A stretch of DNA of 23,101 nucleotides, taken from positions 1-23,101 of the IMG/VR virus record IMGVR_UViG_3300047316_000273; one strand, written 5' to 3'. Shown piece after piece: positions 14,485 through 20,051 of this stretch (the first letter of the stretch is position 1; every line of letters starts with the position of its first letter). This DNA comes from a virus. Under the pieces are notes generated by a model that made no database searches, had not been told where the DNA came from, and saw only the letters and a list, made by a program, of their open reading frames with translations. Made by a program: the position numbers and the translations under genes.

Positions 14485-14795
14485 CGCGCCAGCTCCTTCG
14501 CGCGCGTGACGGGCTTGGCGTCGAGGAGAGGATTGATAACGCGGTATAGTTCTCCCGACTCGGCGCACGATTTAGCGACGCAATCAGACCCACATTCCTG
14601 CTCAGGAACGGCCTCCCATGCTGTCTCTGTTTCGAGGACCCCGTTAGGACTCTCGGTATCCATCTCCTTCAGGGAAAGCAAGAGATAACGATGGTGCTTG
14701 GTGCACCAGCCGCAGCCTAGTATCCAAACGACATCGCCCGCCCGTAACGATGCGAACGACGTCACCAACTCGCATTCCTCGCCGTTGATCTTCAT
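14481..14795 (-). CDS. Cys-containing protein of unknown function (104 aa)
   Basis: ATGA overlaps join it to both neighbours. The N-terminal half is beta-like: 'MKINGEECELVTSFASLRAG' and 'DVVWILGCGWCTKHHRYLLL', with C-x2-C followed by H-H, a possible metal site. A second Cys group, 'EQECGSDCVAKSCAESG', lies near residue 70. The motif 'LRAGDVVWI' is typical of small beta-barrel folds. Function is unknown. Confidence 0.62.
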   Translation of the reverse strand: MKINGEECELVTSFASLRAGDVVWILGCGWCTKHHRYLLLSLKEMDTESPNGVLETETAWEAVPEQECGSDCVAKSCAESGELYRVINPLLDAKPVTRAKELAR

Positions 14796-15031
14796 CGCTT
14801 CCTACTCCTCACTTCCTGAATCCACGTCGCCGCTTCGGCCTCGCGTTCGGCCCGCGCTTTGTCGCGTGCCTTGTCGCGCGGTTCTGCGATGTGCCGGCCG
14901 GGACCTTCGAAAGCGCGTCGTCTAGCCTCCTTCACATCCTTGGCATGCGTTGGCGATACGCGCCGCTTTGCTTCCATGATCTTGAGGGCCGTGAGCGCAG
15001 CGGCGCCGAGGGTTGAATTGGGGTCGCGCAT
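14792..15031 (-). CDS. Small charged helical protein (79 aa)
   Basis: ATG 15031 is preceded by a near-perfect AGGAGG 5-6 bases upstream, one of the strongest ribosome sites in the window. It follows 11 bases after the tRNA-like element on the same strand. The protein begins MRDPNSTLGAAALTALKIME and continues with a highly charged helix containing a 'DKARDKARAEREAEAATW' pattern. No family is recognised. Confidence 0.65.
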   Translation of the reverse strand: MRDPNSTLGAAALTALKIMEAKRRVSPTHAKDVKEARRRAFEGPGRHIAEPRDKARDKARAEREAEAATWIQEVRSRKR

Positions 15032-15042
15032 GGTTCCTCCTG

Positions 15043-15155
15043 TCGGCGTGTCGGGATTCGAACCCGAAACCCAGGTCGCTTACTGGACGTCTCCAGCCGC
15101 AGATTCCCGGGAGCCTGATCAATGGCCGCGGTTGTCCATTACCGCTCCCACGCCG
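15043..15155 (-). tRNA. tRNA-like gene, 113 nt, anticodon not assignable
   Basis: On the minus strand a 7-bp acceptor stem (CGGCGTG/CACGCCG) closes a canonical T-arm: stem TCGGG, loop TTCGAAT, stem CCCGA, then one unpaired A at the discriminator position. CCA is not encoded. The 5' part can form a D-arm-like hairpin (GCGG/CCGC with GG in the loop), offset by one base. CTGGA/TCCAG would make a long variable arm. No 7-base loop with U33 and a purine at 37 sits on a good 5-bp anticodon stem. At 113 nt it is longer than class II tRNAs (about 85-95). It may be a divergent, decaying, or tRNA-mimicking element. Confidence 0.55.
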
Positions 15156-15159
15156 AATA

Positions 15160-15174
15160 GCCGGCGTAGCCGGC
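15160..15174. repeat. GC hairpin between the DUF669-like gene and the tRNA-like gene
   Basis: GCCGGC-GTA-GCCGGC forms a 6-bp stem with a 3-base loop, 8 bases after the stop at 15182. There is no T-run, so it is not a standard Rho-independent terminator. It could protect or delimit the processed RNA upstream of the tRNA-like element. Confidence 0.5.
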
Positions 15175-15181
15175 GGGGTGA

Positions 15182-15625
15182 CTAGAAGCCGAGCCGTTGA
15201 TCTTCTGAGTTCAGGTCGAACCCGGCAGGATGAGACTTCTTCATCTCGGCCGAGAGCTTCTTCAGGTCGGCGACCGACATGCGGTTTTCGGCCTTCACGC
15301 CGTAGGTTGCCGGGTTGACGAATGCGATCTTTTGCCGGCGGACGCCTTTGTACTCCTCGGTCTTGACCGTTACGCGGCAACGCCCGTGCGGCTCCTGTTC
15401 GTTGAACAGGTCCAGGTCTTCGCCCGAGAAACCAAGCGCGTGGCAGGCGTCCACCGTGCGATCGTACGCTGCGGCAGAAAGCCACCCGGTCCACTCCATG
15501 ACGCTGCCATCCTCGATTTCAAACATCATGACAGCGGCGGGCTTCTGGTCGTTTCCCAGCCTTCCCCACTGAATCCACTCGCTGCCGCTCTTGATCAGCT
15601 TCGCTTTGTAATCGCCGTCGTTCAT
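15182..15625 (-). CDS. DUF669-like phage protein, probable ssDNA-binding
   Basis: ATG 15625 has GAGGAGG about 9 bases upstream; the frame extends upstream to 15754 but overlaps the annealase gene. The 147-residue product has the pattern of small phage proteins placed next to recombination genes: 'KAKLIKSGSEWIQWGRL', 'AVMMFEIEDGSVMEWTGWL', 'AAYDRTVDACHALGFSGEDL', 'RCRVTVKTEEYKGVRRQKI' and 'AFVNPATYG'. This layout resembles DUF669-type proteins, which are thought to bind single-stranded DNA through an OB-like fold. A lone acidic tail, common in SSBs, is only weakly present. It follows the exonuclease/annealase stop by 2 bases, and together they look like a recombination set. Confidence 0.7.
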   Translation of the reverse strand: MNDGDYKAKLIKSGSEWIQWGRLGNDQKPAAVMMFEIEDGSVMEWTGWLSAAAYDRTVDACHALGFSGEDLDLFNEQEPHGRCRVTVKTEEYKGVRRQKIAFVNPATYGVKAENRMSVADLKKLSAEMKKSHPAGFDLNSEDQRLGF

Positions 15626-15627
15626 GT

Positions 15628-17148
15628 TCAGTCCTCCTCGCGGTCGGTCAGCTCCTCGCGGGCGTAGAGCCCGAGAGTCGCCGACGGGTAAACCATGCGC
15701 ACGAGCTGCACCATCGCAGTCTTGCGCAACATCTCCTTGCGTCGCTTGTCCCACTGCCCTCGGTCGTCCCTCTTGCCTGGTCCCGGCGGCGGAGCGGGTT
15801 CGGCAGCTGCAATGCCCGCTGCTACCGCGTCATCGATCGAATACGTGAACGTCTCCGGCTGCGGGTGCTTCGCGTGCTTCGTCTCCCACGTCGCCTCAGT
15901 CATGCTCGACGACACGCGGCGCAGGTAGACGCAATCGGGGTGCTTCTCGGCGAGCACTTGAATCGTGTTCGCGGCCAGCGACGGCTTGCCGCTGATGACA
16001 TGGAACATGTCCAGGCTCGTGAGCACCGGAAAGCCCATCTCCTTGCCGCGGATCATGGTTGCGAGGATGGCCTCGGGATTGCCGAACTTCGTGTAGAGCC
16101 GGCTGTTCATCATCGCCTTGGCCAGCCAGTACGCATCGGCGACGCTGTTTGGCTGCAATGCCGGGTTCGGCGCCGGCACCGCGAGAGCCTTGGTATCGTT
16201 CGACGCCGCCGGCTTTGGCATATCGACCAGTTCGCCGATGGCTACGGTTTGCGGCTCCGACTCGGGCGCAATGTGCGTTGTCTCGGCCTTCACGCCGAAA
16301 ACCTTCTCTGCCGCAATGACGCTACTTGGTACGTCTTCCACGGGTGGCTCCTCCAGTTTGACGATGGGTTTCACGGAACGACCGCTGTACAGGTCGTCGA
16401 AGTTGATCGGGACGTCTCGGCGCAGCTCAATCAGCTTGCGCGTGGTTGCATAGTCGAAGCCCTGGAGCGCCGCCGTCATTGCCGGCGTGAACTGCTTCTC
16501 CTCGAGTGCCTTGACGATGCCGGCCCAGTCGCCATTGGTCTGCAGCATCGCTGTGGCGCGCTTCTCGCCGACGCCCTGACAGCCCTTGATGTTGTCCGAT
16601 GCGTCGCCCACGAGGGCCAGCCAGTCGCCCAGTTGCGACATCTTCACGCCGAACTTGGCTTCGGCTTCGAGCTCGGACCACACCGACCAGTCGTGCGTGC
16701 GCAGCTGCTTCACGCCGGGCCGCAGAAGCTGCATCAGGTCCTTATCGGCGCTGCAGATGGCGACGGGGTGCCCACGGCGGATCGCTTCCTCGCACGCGGT
16801 CGCAATGACGTCGTCGGCCTCGAAGCCCTCCGACTCCCAAAGCAGGTAACCGTCCGCGCGCAGGCGCTCCTTGACCCGGTCAAGCGTGTCGTAGAAGTCG
16901 TTGCCGAGCTTCTCCCGCTGCGCCTTGTACGTCGGGACAAGGTCTTTCCTCCAGCTCTTGCGCGAGTCGAGGCAGATGGCCGTCAGTGCGTTGGGGTCTT
17001 TCTTCGCGCACCGGGTGACGGCGTCGAGCGTGGCGCTGAATGCGACCGATAGCGGCCCGTTTTCGTTAGCTCTCCAAGCGGGATGGAACAGCGACGAAAG
17101 GTCTATCAGCACCACGCGCTGCTTCGTTTCGACGGCTGCGGCGGTCAT
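15628..17148 (-). CDS. Fused FEN-type 5'-3' exonuclease and RecT-like annealing protein
   Basis: A single uninterrupted 506-residue frame starts at ATG 17148, overlapping the upstream stop (ATGA) with AAAGGA 9 bases upstream. Residues 10-255 are a PolA/T5-type flap exonuclease: 'VVLIDLSSLFH' (Asp16), 'LDSRKSWRKDLVPTYKAQR' (60-78), 'FEADDVIATACEEA' (109-122), 'SADKDLMQLL' (133-142), and the helix-hairpin-helix 'GDASDNIKGCQGVGEKRA' (181-198). A Pro/Val/Glu linker spans about 260-335. Residues 336-500 match phage RecT-like annealing proteins: 'AYWLAKAMMNS', 'PEAILATMIRGKEMGFPVL', 'FHVISGKPSLAANTIQVLA', 'ATWETK', 'YSIDDAVAAGI', 'EMLRKTAMVQLVRMVYPS'. Exonuclease resection and strand annealing would be coupled in one chain, normally two proteins. 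All catalytic acids appear intact. Confidence 0.85.
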   Translation of the reverse strand: MTAAAVETKQRVVLIDLSSLFHPAWRANENGPLSVAFSATLDAVTRCAKKDPNALTAICLDSRKSWRKDLVPTYKAQREKLGNDFYDTLDRVKERLRADGYLLWESEGFEADDVIATACEEAIRRGHPVAICSADKDLMQLLRPGVKQLRTHDWSVWSELEAEAKFGVKMSQLGDWLALVGDASDNIKGCQGVGEKRATAMLQTNGDWAGIVKALEEKQFTPAMTAALQGFDYATTRKLIELRRDVPINFDDLYSGRSVKPIVKLEEPPVEDVPSSVIAAEKVFGVKAETTHIAPESEPQTVAIGELVDMPKPAASNDTKALAVPAPNPALQPNSVADAYWLAKAMMNSRLYTKFGNPEAILATMIRGKEMGFPVLTSLDMFHVISGKPSLAANTIQVLAEKHPDCVYLRRVSSSMTEATWETKHAKHPQPETFTYSIDDAVAAGIAAAEPAPPPGPGKRDDRGQWDKRRKEMLRKTAMVQLVRMVYPSATLGLYAREELTDREED

Positions 17149-17534
17149 TTTCCAGTCCTTTGCTTTTCGATCAGTCCAGCGATATCGGGCGGCGTCCATC
17201 CCTCGGGCTTCGCTATTTTGGCGAGTCCCGGGATTCGCACCTTGGCCATGTTGGCGTCCGTAATGGCCTGAAACAGTGGCGCAGCGTCGATGCCGAGCCG
17301 AACGAGACCGCCGAGGGCATAGAACAGGTCGTCCAGGTAGCCGTCGGCCAGGTCCGCAATGTTCCTGCGCCGAATCGCCGTCTCGATTTCGCTGTGCTCG
17401 CTGTCCATCCATTCGAGCCGCAACGTGTGCTCGTCCCAATCAACTTGATCCTCGGTCAGCGGCGTTGACGGTTGCGGGCCGAAGAACTTTTCTTGAAACG
17501 CGCGGACTAGGGCTTGTGCGTCGGAGATGGTCAT
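17145..17534 (-). CDS. MazG-like NTP pyrophosphohydrolase
   Basis: The 129-residue product starts at ATG 17534, which shares its A with the TAA of the preceding gene. It has the all-alpha MazG/HisE-type pattern: 'LVRAFQEKF' near residue 10, 'EWMDSEHSEIETAI' (E41, E46, E49) and 'DLADGYLDDLFYALGGL' (D64, D68), the acidic residues that bind Mg2+ and nucleotide triphosphates. The C-terminal helix with 'DANMAKV' and 'PEGWTPPDI' is also common in phage MazG-like proteins. It would hydrolyse (d)NTPs or an alarmone-type nucleotide to the monophosphate. Co-translation with the exonuclease/annealase suggests a DNA metabolism role. Confidence 0.8.
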   Translation of the reverse strand: MTISDAQALVRAFQEKFFGPQPSTPLTEDQVDWDEHTLRLEWMDSEHSEIETAIRRRNIADLADGYLDDLFYALGGLVRLGIDAAPLFQAITDANMAKVRIPGLAKIAKPEGWTPPDIAGLIEKQRTGK

Positions 17535-17737
17535 TACCAGAACTTTCGAATGAAGTGATAAGCAACCCAAACGATTCCGGCCACAATGCCGACGTTGAAC
17601 ATGATGACTAACGGCGCAGTTATGGCCGCAATACCGAACACCGTTCTCTGCCGGCGCTCAATATTGCGGTGAATCTCGCGCATGTTCATCATTGGAGCAT
17701 CCTTGAATGGGTCATGGTTTTTGAATAGCATTTTCAT
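17534..17737 (-). CDS. Small membrane protein (67 aa)
   Basis: ATG 17737 overlaps the upstream stop (ATGA); a second ATG at 17731 has a better-spaced AAAGGA and could be the true start. The N-terminal half is basic ('NMREIHRNIERRQRTV'), and the second half is one or two hydrophobic spans ('FGIAAITAPLVIMFNVG', 'IVAGIVWVAYHFI') ending in a Lys. The N-terminus is probably cytoplasmic. Function is unknown. Confidence 0.62.
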   Translation of the reverse strand: MKMLFKNHDPFKDAPMMNMREIHRNIERRQRTVFGIAAITAPLVIMFNVGIVAGIVWVAYHFIRKFW

Positions 17738-17862
17738 CCTTTCGTCATTTCAACCAAGTGCCGCCAACAGAAATCCCGCCATCTCGAAATCAGCGCGCCG
17801 AATCCGCAACGAATGAGCTTGATGGGCCGCGGGTCGCGATTGCGAATTGTGGGGCAGTTCAC
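17734..17862 (-). CDS. Tiny ORF chained by overlaps (42 aa)
   Basis: GTG 17862 overlaps the previous stop as GTGA, and the stop at 17734-17736 overlaps the next start as ATGA. The frame fills an otherwise empty 120-base gap exactly. The peptide, MNCPTIRNRDPRPIKLIRCG followed by a Trp/Cys/Arg-rich tail, is basic. Two junctions of the same type as in neighbouring genes argue it is translated. Function is unknown. Confidence 0.5.
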   Translation of the reverse strand: MNCPTIRNRDPRPIKLIRCGFGALISRWRDFCWRHLVEMTKG

Positions 17863-18257
17863 GGCTTCACCCCATCGCGCCACATGAGCCGGCGCGCGAG
17901 CCGATTGCGCAATGCTTCGACACTGTCCCCGTCGTGATATCGGCAGGCCGATGGGTCATCGGGGTATCGGTTCACCGGCGCTGCGTCGCAGAGCTTGCAG
18001 CCTTGGCGCTTCCCGCCGATCACCCCCTTGGCGTACCGATCGCGGCGCGCGAAGATCAGGCGCATGGCCGCAGCGCGATAGGCGTTTCCGCGCCCCTGCA
18101 TGTGACGAACCCGGATACGCCGCACCGTCTCGAAGTAGGTTCCATCTTCGTCGCCGACGAATTCCTGGCCGTCGTACTCCCACTCAATACGCCAGGACGT
18201 ACGGACGACTTTCGTCACCTTCACGCGCGAAGGTGACCCAATCGGAGCCTTTGTCAT
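17859..18257 (-). CDS. Protein of unknown function with Cys/His cluster (132 aa)
   Basis: ATG 18257 overlaps the upstream stop (ATGA); the frame is open further upstream to 18527 but only as shadow of two other genes. The product has a beta-rich start ('SRVKVTKVVRTSWRIEWEY', 'GQEFVGDEDGTYFETVRRI'), a basic middle ('RLIFARRDRYAKG'), and a possible metal site in 'GCKLCDAAPVNRY' and 'SACRYHDGD'. The C-terminus is Arg-rich. No family is recognised. Confidence 0.6.
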   Translation of the reverse strand: MTKAPIGSPSRVKVTKVVRTSWRIEWEYDGQEFVGDEDGTYFETVRRIRVRHMQGRGNAYRAAAMRLIFARRDRYAKGVIGGKRQGCKLCDAAPVNRYPDDPSACRYHDGDSVEALRNRLARRLMWRDGVKP

Positions 18258-18475
18258 CGCCCCACCAAATGACTCAGCTCCCACGCAACCTTGCCGTACC
18301 ACCCCGCGACGCCAGCCAGGACCAGCGACACCAGGAACGCCGTGCCGATCGAAACCAGCGCGATGCGACCGGCGCGATTGAGGATGTGGTGCACGTCCAT
18401 GTGGTGCGACCAGCACATCCCAATCGCCGAGCGCGAGCACCAGAAGCAACGGCGCCGCATGAACCAGCCGATCAT
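18254..18475 (-). CDS. Small membrane protein with Cys/His-rich N-terminus (73 aa)
   Basis: It is bounded by ATGA overlaps on both sides. The first 30 residues carry C10-x2-C13, C21, H24, H25, H29 and H30, a dense set of potential metal ligands. A single strong hydrophobic span follows ('RIALVSIGTAFLVSLVLAGV'), then a short tail. The arrangement suggests a metal-binding head at the membrane. Function is unknown. Confidence 0.6.
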   Translation of the reverse strand: MIGWFMRRRCFWCSRSAIGMCWSHHMDVHHILNRAGRIALVSIGTAFLVSLVLAGVAGWYGKVAWELSHLVGR

Positions 18476-18777
18476 TGCTGCACCTCGAATTTGAACGGCC
18501 CGAACCGATCATTGAGCCAGAACTCACCCGTCGTTCGATCGACCCTAGAGACGAAGTCGCCGACGCGCGGCGAGCCGTTCTCGCGCTTCAGTTCCTTGAT
18601 GACGTGGGACATGGCAGCCGAGCAGGTGTCTGCCGTCGCGGGCTGAACAATCTCGGCCATTGCGTGTGCGTAGCCGTCGGTGGCTACGATCTTCGCCGTC
18701 CCGTCGTTCATCGTGAGCAGCCATGCCTCGACGCCGCCGGGCAGGTACTTGTCTGGCATCTTCTTCGGGAGTCTCAC
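18472..18777 (-). CDS. Protein of unknown function (101 aa)
   Basis: I use GTG 18777, which overlaps the stop of the newly found zinc-ribbon gene as GTGA; the longer frame to 19071 upstream is a shadow with very Arg-rich, non-coding composition. The product starts MRLPKKMPDKYLPGGVEAWL. It has 'DGTAKIVATDGYAHAMAEIV', 'AAMSHVIKELKRENGSPRVG' and 'GEFWLNDRFGPFKFEVQQ', consistent with a mixed alpha/beta domain. No family is recognised. Confidence 0.58.
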   Translation of the reverse strand: MRLPKKMPDKYLPGGVEAWLLTMNDGTAKIVATDGYAHAMAEIVQPATADTCSAAMSHVIKELKRENGSPRVGDFVSRVDRTTGEFWLNDRFGPFKFEVQQ

Positions 18778-18941
18778 GTTCGCACCACCGCTCGCGACCC
18801 GTTGCACTTGTCGCAGACCTCGCCGCTCTCGTACCTCAGCTCCTCGTCGCACTCGGTACACCGTGGTGGTCGCGGATCGCACCCGTCGCAGCTGCAGCCG
18901 TAGCCGTGCTGCAACTCGTACCACTCGTCCCAGCCGCTCAC
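18774..18941 (-). CDS. Double zinc-ribbon mini-protein (55 aa)
   Basis: This short frame starts at GTG 18941, overlapping the upstream stop as GTGA, and ends overlapping the next start as GTGA. It encodes MSGWDEWYELQHGYGCSCDG followed by a dense Cys pattern: C16, C18, C21, then C28-x2-C31 and C43-x2-C46. The last two pairs form a classic zinc ribbon ('RCTECDEELRYESGEVCDKC'). The protein probably binds one or two zinc ions. Its role is unknown. Confidence 0.68.
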   Translation of the reverse strand: MSGWDEWYELQHGYGCSCDGCDPRPPRCTECDEELRYESGEVCDKCNGSRAVVRT

Positions 18942-19276
18942 GACGCCCCCAGTGCGCCAAGCGCCTTGAGCGCCCGTTCGGCATAGCGGCTAGCAGTGCG
19001 CGGCGCGCCAGCCCGCGCCGCCGACAAACACGCCTGCGTCGCCTGTATCGCGCGGCGCCTGCGGTCCTCAAGGTCCAGGATGGTCGCCTCCATCAGGGCG
19101 CGATCGAAGAAGTCCGAATCAATCGGCTTGCCAGGGGCCTTCGTCGCTTCGAACTCGCGCGCTTCCCGTGAGCCTGGCGCGATGTACGACTCACAGGACG
19201 ACTCGGGCATCGCATGCAGGACACAGGTGATGCCGCAGCGTGCGCAGAAGGGATTGTGACGGGGTTTCGAGTTCAT
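18938..19276 (-). CDS. Protein of unknown function with N-terminal Cys cluster (112 aa)
   Basis: ATG 19276 has GAGG about 8 bases upstream; an alternative ATG lies at 19288. The N-terminus, 'MNSKPRHNPFCARCGITCVL' and then 'HAMPESSCESY', could bind a metal through C11-x2-C14, C18 and nearby residues. The remainder is helical with 'PIDSDFFDRALMEATILDLE' and Ala/Arg-rich helices. No family is recognised. It lies 56 bases after the hairpin that follows the 60-aa gene, so its transcription may be attenuated. Confidence 0.58.
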   Translation of the reverse strand: MNSKPRHNPFCARCGITCVLHAMPESSCESYIAPGSREAREFEATKAPGKPIDSDFFDRALMEATILDLEDRRRRAIQATQACLSAARAGAPRTASRYAERALKALGALGAS

Positions 19277-19309
19277 TGTTGGCCTCATCAGGCGCCGAGT
19301 TACGGCGCG

Positions 19310-19332
19310 ACCGGCCGAAGCCGGTTTCGGCC
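19310..19332 (-). terminator. Competing hairpins, possible attenuator or RNA processing site
   Basis: Immediately after the TAA at 19333, minus-strand RNA can form GGCCGAA/TTCGGCC (19332-19326 with 19319-19313, 6-base loop). Alternatively it can form ACCGGC/GCCGGT closed by a UUCG tetraloop (19325-19310). The two share bases and exclude each other. There is no T-run, so standard Rho-independent termination is unlikely. It may attenuate or stabilise the first early transcript. Confidence 0.4.
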
Positions 19333-19515
19333 TTACGCAGCCTTGATCTCGACCGGCGTACCCAGCGCGGTCATGCGTGCCGCGCACATCTCCGCGATGG
19401 CCGTGCGCGAGTCGCCGAGAGCGCGAAACTCGGCCATGTCCATCTTGCGGCCCGGGCCGCCGTCGAACTCGCCCTCGAAGTACGCCTTGATCGCCGAAAC
19501 ACTGTTCATCTCCAT
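19333..19515 (-). CDS. First gene of leftward early operon (60 aa)
   Basis: ATG 19515 has GGAGG 5-6 bases upstream and lies about 12 bases from the start predicted for the operator-overlapped promoter; ATGs at 19527 and 19509 are alternatives with poorer sites. The product is a small helical protein, MEMNSVSAIKAYFEGEFDGG and then 'MDMAEFRALGDSRTAIAEMC'. Sitting directly under the operator it could be a cro-like or anti-repressor-type factor or simply the first early protein. No HTH is evident. Confidence 0.6.
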   Translation of the reverse strand: MEMNSVSAIKAYFEGEFDGGPGRKMDMAEFRALGDSRTAIAEMCAARMTALGTPVEIKAA

Positions 19516-19528
19516 CGAAGCCTCCATA

Positions 19529-19579
19529 AGTGAACACTAGCAACTGTTCACACCGCTAGCAAGCGGAAAAGTGAACACT
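19529..19579. promoter_or_regulatory. Left operator cluster (three TGTTCAC/GTGAACA sites)
   Basis: AGTGAACACT at 19529-19538, ACTGTTCACA around 19544-19552, and AGTGAACACT at 19570-19579. The first two form GTGAACA-8-TGTTCAC, a perfect 7-bp dyad. The third is a direct repeat of the first. They overlap the putative early promoter and lie just downstream of the regulator gene. Confidence 0.7.
19534..19562 (-). promoter_or_regulatory. Probable leftward early promoter
   Basis: On the minus strand TTGCTA (19562-19557) and TAGTGT (19539-19534) are separated by 17 bases, a fair sigma-70-type -35/-10 pair. Transcription would begin near 19527, placing a GGAGG site and ATG 19515 at the start of the message. 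Operator sites overlap both elements, so the HTH regulator would block it. Confidence 0.5.
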
Positions 19580-19590
19580 CGCCACTTTTC

Positions 19591-20037
19591 TTAGGAGAGA
19601 CCGCCCGGCCAGTGCTTCGAGTCGGCCGGCCAGCCGGTCAGCTCTTCGATCTCTTCGGCCCGGTCACGCGGAATAGGCCGCGGGTTATCGGCTCGGCGCT
19701 GCATGGAAAGCAGAGACACGCTACACTTCAGCCGCTTGGCCAGACTGCGCAGCGTGAACCCCTTAGGCTTGACCGACCTGATAACCTCGATGAATGGGTC
19801 AGCCGACCGGCCTTTACTGATGGCGATGCGAGATTCGAGTTGCATCTGTTCACTACGAGTGTTAACACTTGAACGGTGAACAGGCAAGCGATGTTCTTCC
19901 GCGACCGCCTCGAAAAGCTCGGCCTGCGCCTTGAGCAAAGCCTCCAGCGCAGCATCTTCGGCCTTCAGCATCGCGGCGGCTTTGTCGCGACGGGCAGTGG
20001 CGCGGGCAACCTCTTTATCGAGCGGACGACGGGGCAC
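19591..20037 (-). CDS. HTH regulator (phage repressor candidate)
   Basis: The frame starts at GTG 20037 and encodes 148 residues. Residues 8-50 form a charged Ala-rich helix, probably a coiled coil for dimerisation ('KAAAMLKAEDAALEALLKAQ'). Residues 92-115 are a helix-turn-helix: 'GFTLRSLAKRLKCSVSLLSM'. After it comes 'ADNPRPIPRDRAEEIEELTG' and 'WPADSKHWP', a pattern typical of XRE-type phage regulators. No ribosome site precedes the GTG. An internal ATG at 19845, directly beside the right operator, could give an 84-residue form with only the DNA-binding part. Operator clusters bracket this half, so autoregulation and control of both flanking operons is likely. No protease (LexA-like) domain is present. 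Confidence 0.75.
   Translation of the reverse strand: MPRRPLDKEVARATARRDKAAAMLKAEDAALEALLKAQAELFEAVAEEHRLPVHRSSVNTRSEQMQLESRIAISKGRSADPFIEVIRSVKPKGFTLRSLAKRLKCSVSLLSMQRRADNPRPIPRDRAEEIEELTGWPADSKHWPGGLS
19847..19882. promoter_or_regulatory. Right operator cluster inside the regulator gene
   Basis: TGTTCAC (19847-19853), the perfect 12-bp palindrome AGTGTTAACACT (19858-19869), and GTGAACA (19876-19882) make a symmetric 36-bp block that uses the same heptamer as the left operator. It sits within codons 52-64 of the regulator. It may control a rightward promoter for the plus-strand operon (a weak TTGAAC at 19868 is present) or a promoter for a short regulator form. Confidence 0.65.
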
Positions 20038-20051
20038 GTCGGGAAGGTAGC

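Noticed and set aside
15865-17052. Plus-strand frame of 395 codons
   Set aside because: It is antisense to the exonuclease/annealase, whose motifs are unambiguous.
18472-19071. Long version of the 101-aa gene starting at 19071
   Set aside because: The extension is an Arg-rich shadow over the zinc-ribbon gene. GTG 18777 overlaps the upstream stop in the usual way.
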